Shown in pieces: positions 55,554-64,000 of a stretch of 64,000 nt of DNA. The position numbers and the translations under genes were made by a program. Position 1 is the first letter of the stretch, and each line of letters begins with the position of its first letter. The DNA comes from Beverwykella pulmonaria (taxonomy: Eukaryota; Ascomycota; Dothideomycetes; Pleosporales; Melanommataceae), in assembly GCA_001599595.1 (NCBI GenBank), contig BCHH01000008.1:2532650-2596649 (forward strand), in the 5' to 3' direction. The notes beneath the pieces were generated by a model. That model made no database searches. It was given only the letters and a program-made list of their open reading frames with translations, and was not told the DNA's origin.

Positions 55554-56893
55554 ATGGCTCAGCAGTCCTTCTCACTCGCCTCGCGCACCAAGGCCCGTCT
55601 CATCAACGTTGCACAAAAAGACGCCCAGGTTGACCCCTTTTGCAGCTCTCCAATGGTCTGTCCATGCCCACAATCCATCTGGGCGTATACTTGATGTCAG
55701 GCCATGAGACTTCTCAGGCAGTGCGCTGGGCTCTCGAGGTATGAATCGGACCATTTGCTCTGGCCACGAGTCGATAACATGCAGCTCACGCCCGCAGGCT
55801 GGCTATCGAGGGTACGTCATGGAGTCGCTTCAGCCCTTGCACAACAGTTGACGATAGGCATCGCTAGCATTGACTCTGCTCAAATGTACGACAATGAGGC
55901 TGAGTCTGGGCAAGCCATCCTGGACTTTTTATCCAGCGACGCGAATACAGACAATTTGAAGCGCGAGCAAATCCACTATACTTCCAAGCTAGCGTCCAAC
56001 TCCGCATACGAGACAGCTCGCAGGGCTATCAAGCACTCCGTCAAGGAATGCGGTTTGGGCTATATTGACTTGTTCCTGTTGCATTCGCCGTACGGTGGCA
56101 AGAAGGCGAGACTGGAGAGCTGGCGAGCTGTTGAGGACGCAATCAACGACGGCGAGGTCAAGATTGGTGGAGTGTCTAACTACGGGGTCAAGCATGCAAG
56201 TCCATTTTTGTATATTTACCACGGAGACGGATGCCGGTGCATACGAGCGGCGACGCTCTGAGAGGGGATTTCGACGACAGGTCCAGAGCATCTGCTCGAC
56301 CCACGTCTCTTCTCGTATGCGCCACGGTGCAGGAGCTGACCCCGATGGTTCACGCATACGTATACTGACCATCCCTGTTCAGCTGCAAGAGCTTCTGGCC
56401 TCCAACCCCAGAATCCCCCCCGCTGTCAACCAAATTGAAGTGCATCCCTTCAATACCAGAAAAGACATTACATCCTTTTGCCAGGCGAATGGCATTGTTG
56501 TGGAGGCGTACGCTCCCCTGGTACGAGCGTTGCGGATGAAGCACGCGACCATTGTTTCGCTCTCCAACAAGTATGGGTGCTCACCAAGTCAATTACTGGT
56601 CCGGTGGAGTCTCCAGCACGGCTACGTGCCTCTGCCAAAGAGTGTGAGGCAGGAGAGGATGGTCGAGAATGCGGATATTGCGGGCTTCTCCATCGAGGAT
56701 GCAGACATGGAGAGGATGGACAACCTGGACGAGTATCTGGTGACCGGTGAGCTGCCCCTCTTCAACTCCACACCTCCCACCTCCCACCTCCACGCGAGCG
56801 GCTTCGGTGCCTCGATATTTGCCTCAATGCTCTGCTCCCCTCTCGCTGCTAACAGGTGATTTAATAGACTGGGACCCGACGGACTGCCCGTGA
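55554..56893 (+). CDS. Aldo-keto reductase
   Basis: Six exons (55554-55592, 55646-55738, 55798-55811, 55868-56195, 56383-56746, 56868-56893) close to 287 residues, the usual AKR length. The catalytic tetrad is intact: Asp and Tyr in [11 protein letters not shown], Lys in HYTSKLASN, His in FLLHSPYGG; the NADPH-binding end has [15 protein letters not shown] and WDPTDCP. Exon 3 is only 14 nt (Ala-Gly-Tyr-Arg plus a split Gly). Intron 4 has a perfect GC donor (CAT|GCAAGT) and intron 1 probably a weaker one (AAG|GCCCGT), chosen because it gives [18 protein letters not shown]. It is a cytosolic NADPH-dependent carbonyl reductase; substrate unknown. Confidence 0.87.
56196..56382 (+). other. GC-AG intron of the aldo-keto reductase gene
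   Basis: The donor GCAAGT is the consensus GC-type site, and the acceptor is TTCAG. The junction restores the conserved SNYGVKHLQELL; no nearby GT does so. Confidence 0.75.
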
Positions 56894-57623
56894 GCGCGGA
56901 GGGAACACACTTAGACGTGGGGGTTTGTGTGCGTCGACAACGGTGGTGGGGAGCTCTGGAGAGCCTGGAATGGGCGATGGGTCGATGGCTTGGCAGGGCT
57001 ACGAGGGCTGTGAGGGCTGGCTCTGGTGGCGTGGTGAGCCGATGCAGATAAAAAAAAATTTGCCTGCAGCGAAGACTGCGAGGTGCCACACTTCCGCGCA
57101 CCGCGGGGTACCCGGCTCCCACTTCTCCCACCTCCTCCCACCTACCCAAGAAACCGCGACGTAAGAGGCCGAGCGGCCGGTTTCGGGACGAGTCGGGATG
57201 ACGGCGCGCAATTGTGAATTCGTTCGCTCGCCCTGTCTTCACCCGCGCGCACGTGACCGTCCGCCCTCGCCGGCGCGGGGTCGCCATTGGTCCAGAATCC
57301 TTATCAGCATACAAACACACCACACTTTGCATACCAGAAATCCAAACATGCAGCTCTCCACCACTGGCGGACGGGTCCGATGTCCATCATTGGGCGACAT
57401 GACGTTCAAGCACCTGGTCGCCGCGCAACTTTGTTTTCTCACCTCGAGCACCACCAACAACCCCGCCAACACATAGCTCAACCACGTCTATTTAACACGG
57501 GCTTGCTCCACCTCTGCCTCTCAATCTCCCTCCTCCTCCTCACCCTCTCCCCCAGCTTCACAACCTAATTGCCCTCCCACTCCACCGCCTCTCCAACCCC
57601 AAGCACTCCAATTGCTACTCACA
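56894..57623. other. Promoter region of the NADP-GDH gene
   Basis: This is GC-rich, then pyrimidine-rich close to the start. It contains an ATTGG (reverse CCAAT) box near 57286-57290 and a TGATAAG site on the minus strand at 57300-57306, matching CCAAT-factor and GATA-factor sites known to drive fungal NADP-GDH genes; binding is inferred. Confidence 0.45.
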
Positions 57624-59170
<1,547 letters not shown>

Positions 59171-60476
59171 ATTGCTGGCAGCTGAACTGCGCACGTGCGT
59201 GTATAATCTAATGATACCTTTGGCGAAATGGATGGATGGGTGGATACTGACGTTCACTTATATTCCTGGGGGTGCGGTTTGGTGGAAGACCGATTACGCT
59301 GTACATACTAGATACCAAAACCTTTACTTAACAAATGAATGGACGGTTTATGACGAAATAAATAACTCCCGCTTGGTCTTTGTGTCTCAACATCTATCGC
59401 TCGCTTCCTTCAATAATGCACAGTCTGCGTACTCTGCCTCTTGGACACGCAAATTTTCTAAAACCACTCAGCACGCACGCTCACCCCGTCTTTCCCAATC
59501 CGCTCACCCGATAGCTACCCTTGCACGCGCCTGCCTTGCCCCACTTGCAGCCGCGATGTGACCGCAACCATACTCTCATGCAACACCCCGCGTACGCTAA
59601 TACACGCTAGCTGCGGGGTGCGATGGCAATCTGATCGAGTAACATGTGGGTTGTTCCCCGCTTTGACAAGGGCTAATTTCCCAAGGCTGTGGATTGGACA
59701 AGCGATATCGGCAAGAAGATCACTGATCTGATTTTGAATCAACGCGAGGGGGGTCTGGAACTTGTCTGTGCTGTCCATGTCATTTTAGTGGAGGGTGGAG
59801 GTTGGAGGTTGGGCGTATCGTGAATGGGTTGAGGAAAGAGAGGTGTGAAGACTATATGCTCCCTTTGTTGTCTCTATATCAGTACACCAACATTCACTCA
59901 TAGACTAACCATTTTCAATCAAATTCTATTGGTCAGACTCAATTTGCTATAGCACAGTCTTGTACGAACACATGATAACAGCGAGAATATGGTTCGTTGA
60001 AACTCGTCTTCTTGAATACGTGCACGGAACGCATAACCATGGATATTTTTAGGGCTTTAGAACGTACGGGCTGAACTTTATGTGTAGGGAAAGAGGTAGA
60101 GAGTGAAGAGGCAGATCTTTTATATAAAAAGGTCTATCCTAGAGTACATATAAAATGCGTCTTCCCTCCTCTCAAGGAAGATATTTATACCCGATCCTTC
60201 TCAAGTAGGTCGTCGAATAAAACGTGCCCAATTGAGGTTTACTGCCCAAAGCATTCTTTGTGAAGCTTCGAGGCTGCCCTGTATGTAGAAATTTAGTAGC
60301 TGGAGGAATAAAAGAAATTGTATATTCTGGATTACCACACACTTTCTTCGTTTCAGTTCAGGGCATAATCTCGAAATATGCTACATTCCAAAACATGTTG
60401 GAGAGTGCAAGAGATGTTGAAAATACTGAATGCCTTCTCAGCACTCATGGATGGAGCTACGATCATACCACTCAGA
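59171..60476. other. Intergenic; one doubtful small ORF
   Basis: This contains the GDH 3' UTR and AT-rich DNA. A minus-strand ORF at 59515-59778 (87 codons, MDSTDKFQTPLALIQNQ start) has gene-like codons for its first ~45 residues, but no domain, so it is not called as a gene. Confidence 0.4.
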
Positions 60477-62831
60477 CTATAACAGACTCCAAGCAGTCAG
60501 AGATGCTCCAAGAACACCCAACCATCTCACCTCTTCCCTACTCCTGACACTCATACTCTTCTTTGGGCCGTGAAAACCCGGGTATTGCGCCTTACAGTCA
60601 TTATAGAACTTTCCCCATTCCGCCAAGTTGGCCGCAAATATGAAATTATCAGTCTCTGTACATGAAACACCATCATGACGCGGGCCACAGCAGCATGGCA
60701 TACCACCGGTGCTCCCGTTCTGGACCCAATTTGTGTTGCTACCGACATCGCAGACGGGAATAGTCCAGGTGCCCTGAAATGCTACGCCTTGGTCAAAGGC
60801 TGAAGTCGTGTTGCCGGTGCCGAGGGAGGCTGCGATGCGGGAGTTATAGGAGGAGAGTGTGTAGTTTAGGCCTTGTGCGACGTAGGAGTGTAGACTGCTG
60901 GCGGTGATATCCTGTGTATGTTCTGGTTAGTGTCTAAGTGGAAACAGACCAAATATAGAGTGACGTAGGGCTAACTTACCGATGCCATTATGTTGAACGT
61001 TGCGTTCCCTAGGGCATCCAGCCCGGGAGGTGTTACATATTTCCCGTCCTCTGCCAGACTAAACAGACAGCATGCGCGGCCATTTTCACTATAGACAGAG
61101 TGATCCGTGCATGGAATTGTGCCATTTGCGCACATAACAAACTGTCGTGTAGTAGCGTTTGGGCTCCTATATCATCGTCAGTTGCCGATACAATGATATC
61201 GGTCAAAGCGTAAGCTACCCACCTCCATTGCTCATTCACGACGTTGGAAACCAGAATCTGAAAGTAGAGTTTTTGCATATCAGTCTCTCGAATGTTATAG
61301 CTTAGGGCATATCGACCGCCGCCAAAGTAGTCACTACAATGACTCAGATTGTATTTTTGTGGGTTCAAGCAGAGCTTACACAATAGTTTTGCCAGAAGAA
61401 TCTGCATTTCCATCAAATAGAGTTTCAGCCCATATGTCTAGCGCTTGTGTGGTATTGAATGTGAGATCCTTGAGCGTTACACCAAGCTCTTGTATAGTGC
61501 CCAAGTAAAATGCGCTACGATTGTCAGTAAGACATATATTAAACAGGGGCAGTGTAATACTGTGGATCGTTCGAGTCAGGTGCAATGGTAGCCAGTCCCC
61601 CATTGACAAACGCAGCAGCACTCCCACTAATTGCCGACACAAGGGGAGCCGCGATGGGTTTCACTGGAACCGGTACAAAGGAGAACAGTGTTGAGACCAA
61701 TGCACCAATCCAGGGCCATATGGGTTTCTTTGTTGGTTGTGGTTTGAAATGGAAGAAGTCACTTGTCATCTTTTCGACGACTAGGCTTAGGTCAGATTTA
61801 CCGGCGTCGATTCCGCTCTGAGATATGGATCAGAGGGTTGTGGTTTGTTATGTAGTGATGACATTACATGTATAATGTTGAGAAATGTGTTCATTTCAAG
61901 AATGCTAATGGACACAAAGTATGCCCACTTTGCTCCACCAGAACTCTGGAACGCTGTTCCTATGTTATCAAATAACACTTTCTCTGAGTTTGAGGTACCA
62001 TACCATTGCAGTCTGGAACCGTGCACGTTCCTATATGTCCAATGCCACATTTCTGTCCATGCTGTCCAGTCAGAGTTGAGATGTATTCGACAAAAGACGT
62101 ACCACCACCCCAATTAACCTCAGCATCTCTTAGTTTCCGATCCACTTGTTCTGAATCCCAGTTCTCGGGTGATGGCATCCAGGACGGATCATTACAAGGT
62201 AGTATTGTCGGTGAAACAATTGAGCTTGGCTTTGCGGACGACGGTTGAGCAACTGATACTGTTGTGATTGATGTTGCTGGGCCCTGCACTGAGATGGAGG
62301 GCGTTCTTGTTCCCGACGCGATTACAGAAGATGTAGACCAGGGGCCAAGCACCATACCGCTAGGTTTTATATCGAATACTTGGCCATTTGCCATCCAGAA
62401 TCCGTGGTTATTCTCACAGCAGAGATCATTTTTGTAGCCGCAACAGTAGCTTCCGTCTTGACATACGGTAATGACGACATCTCCACTGTTGCTGTTAACG
62501 ACATCTTCTGTGCTATTATCAGCCTATGCTACCGTAAAAAGCTTGAGGCTGAACCTTCTCCGCTTGCGCATAGCTTCAAGCACTGCGGACTCTTCCAGGT
62601 ACGATCTGTGCAGCTCTCGCGCCAGATGTAGGATCCATTTGATTGAAGGCATAAGTCGTCATTGCGGCATTCATTCACATAATAATCTCGATCGAGAGCG
62701 CAGCACATGCTGACACGCTCGGGATGGCATGGTTGGTAAGCTGAAGGAACTTCCGTGCCATTGGGCGTATAACAAGAGGCTGCACGGGCAGGCGATATCA
62801 GTTTAATTATACTTGAAGCTGCTAGTAGCAT
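60477..62831 (-). CDS. Secreted Cys-rich fungal protein with large C-terminal domain, eight exons
   Basis: Exons 62533-62831, 62004-62485, 61868-61959, 61561-61817, 61380-61514, 61223-61333, 60980-61166 and 60477-60911 close to 665 residues. Starting at 62831 gives a compact signal peptide (MLLAASSIIKLISPARA); ATG 62891 would add 20 residues. Residues ~18-135 form a Cys-rich module (CYTPNGTEVP, MCCALDRDYY, SYCCGYKNDLCCENN) common in secreted fungal proteins. A Thr/Ser linker leads to a ~430-residue region with WAYFVSISILEMNTFLNIIH, an Ala/Ser/Val-rich segment (~340-385), DYFGGGRYALSYNIRETDM and several Asn-x-Thr sites. A second Cys cluster (GMPCCCGPRHDGVSC) and a hydrophobic C-terminus (WLGVLGASLTAWSLL) that may be a GPI signal follow. 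Function unknown. Confidence 0.75.
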
Positions 62832-64000
62832 GTTCAGCGCCGTTGGATCTATGCTAAGCAGCATAGTAACAATATGCGGCAACAAAGCCATAAGATATTC
62901 TTCAAAGATGCAAAACTTGGATGGAATTTCAAGGCAGACAAGATATCGCTGTATATTCTTTATTTAAATGATGCCGTAGTAACACCACCTGTATTGACTG
63001 CTGTGAGGCGTTTTGTGGCTTTCTTCAGCTTCGCACTTCTGGTTAGGGCTGAATGTCAGCCTTGTCATGAGCAGGAGATTTGATCTTCTCATACCTCGAT
63101 CAATTATTTACAACAAATGACGTGGATCACTGATAGCCTAGTCAGTTTATAGACTAATATATGTAGGACAGGAGCAATTCACGCCCTTGGCGCTCAGAGA
63201 CAAGCCTTTGGACCTGTCACCAAGCGCCAGGTATAGATATTTCGTTGCTAAAGTCAAGTATCAGCCAAGGCAATATCAAACGTGATTGTCAAGGAGCCTT
63301 TATATTTTATGCGTCGAATGTGCGACGTCTTGCCGTGGTCTTCTGTTAAGTGACACTGTCCCTCTTTGACTCCTAAGCGCCACTCGCCTAATTTTCTTCT
63401 TTTTATCCGGACCAAATGAAGACATGTGTAGCGAAGCGCACTTCTTGCTCATACGATCATTTCATAGTGTTCCAATAGAGTATACGCTAGTTTTCTCATA
63501 ATGCATGGACATTAGAGCACTTGACCTCTCGCTATCCCAAGTTCTTCGAGTCTGGGCAAACAAAGCTATTGCCGCTTCCAATCACGATAAGATGATCACG
63601 AATCTATACATGATGTTGCTTCATGCGTCTGTAAAATAAATTCAGCGAGAATTAAACTTCACTATGGAGTAGTATGTGAGGGGGAAATGGGTCATTTTGT
63701 CATGATTTTAGCACTTTTTCACGAGGGATTTGACTTTCGGAAAGGATTCTCTGGATGAGACGAACATCGATAAATAGTTAAGTAACGCGAGGAAACTCCA
63801 AGTCGAATATTATACAATTTTACGTGTGCTGTAAGTGTCGGTAACCCCGAGGTTATTCACGGTCACAGTAGAGGTAATCGACTGGTTGAATGTATTACCA
63901 CGTAGCAGTGGGCTCCAATACCGTAGTATTAGTGTCCTGCTTGTGTGGTGATGATATTCTTAAGGTTCTAAGATACAAGGATCCTTGAGGATCCTTGACT
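62832..64000. other. AT-rich right end of the window
   Basis: About 1.17 kb upstream of the secreted-protein gene. No supported gene is present. A short direct repeat AGGATCCTTG occurs twice at the extreme end (~63977-63997). Confidence 0.45.

Overview
The window is nuclear DNA of a filamentous ascomycete (Pezizomycotina, plausibly Dothideomycetes; the class is an inference). The evidence is short 45-90 nt introns with GTATGT/GTAAGT-like donors and CTAAC-like branch points, and fungal families such as a CFEM protein, a PTH11/rhodopsin-like receptor, Med5, Mic12 and Efm6, with genes packed on both strands. I resolved about 55 introns by hand; every multi-exon model marked as closing reads through in one frame.

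Layout. 1-2.4 kb: the start of a truncated short-chain dehydrogenase (minus) and a membrane-anchored CFEM protein (plus). 2.5-3.95 kb: a small LTR-flanked element with a 5-bp target duplication and one intron-containing gag-like gene. 5.8-18.6 kb: housekeeping genes, namely an R3H-SUZ RNA-binding protein, a ZCCHC10-like SR protein, a Cwf18/CCDC12 spliceosome factor, a mitochondrial PPR protein, a large unknown protein and the MICOS subunit Mic12. 19.8-22.2 kb: a secreted, probably GPI-anchored S41-type peptidase. 22.4-25.3 kb: a decayed Aurora-like kinase gene split by a segment with 135-bp inverted arms that carries a patatin-like gene lacking its catalytic Asp.

25.8-38.6 kb: phosphopantothenoylcysteine decarboxylase, Chk1, a gene-poor 2.5-kb gap, a seven-TM receptor-like protein, Mpp10, Efm6 and a divergent ammonium transporter with a GATA doublet upstream. 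39.5-45.3 kb: a disordered fungal protein and an 1127-residue multidomain protein (STAND-type N-terminus, coiled coil, ubiquitin-like domain, two Ras-association-like repeats). 45.6-52.5 kb: mitochondrial malonyl-ACP transferase, a seven-exon SDR and Med5. 53-64 kb: a conserved unknown protein, an aldo-keto reductase, NADP-glutamate dehydrogenase and an eight-exon secreted Cys-rich protein.

There is no operon logic. Functional links are loose: the ammonium transporter and NADP-GDH both belong to ammonium assimilation, the S-malonyltransferase and PPC decarboxylase to acyl/CoA metabolism, and Cwf18, ZCCHC10-like, R3H-SUZ and Mpp10 to RNA processing. The most unusual points are the gag-only LTR element, the inverted-arm segment inside the kinase relic, the high share of GC-AG introns (5 of about 55) and the ubiquitin-like/RA-like multidomain protein. 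I saw no tRNA, rRNA or CRISPR array.
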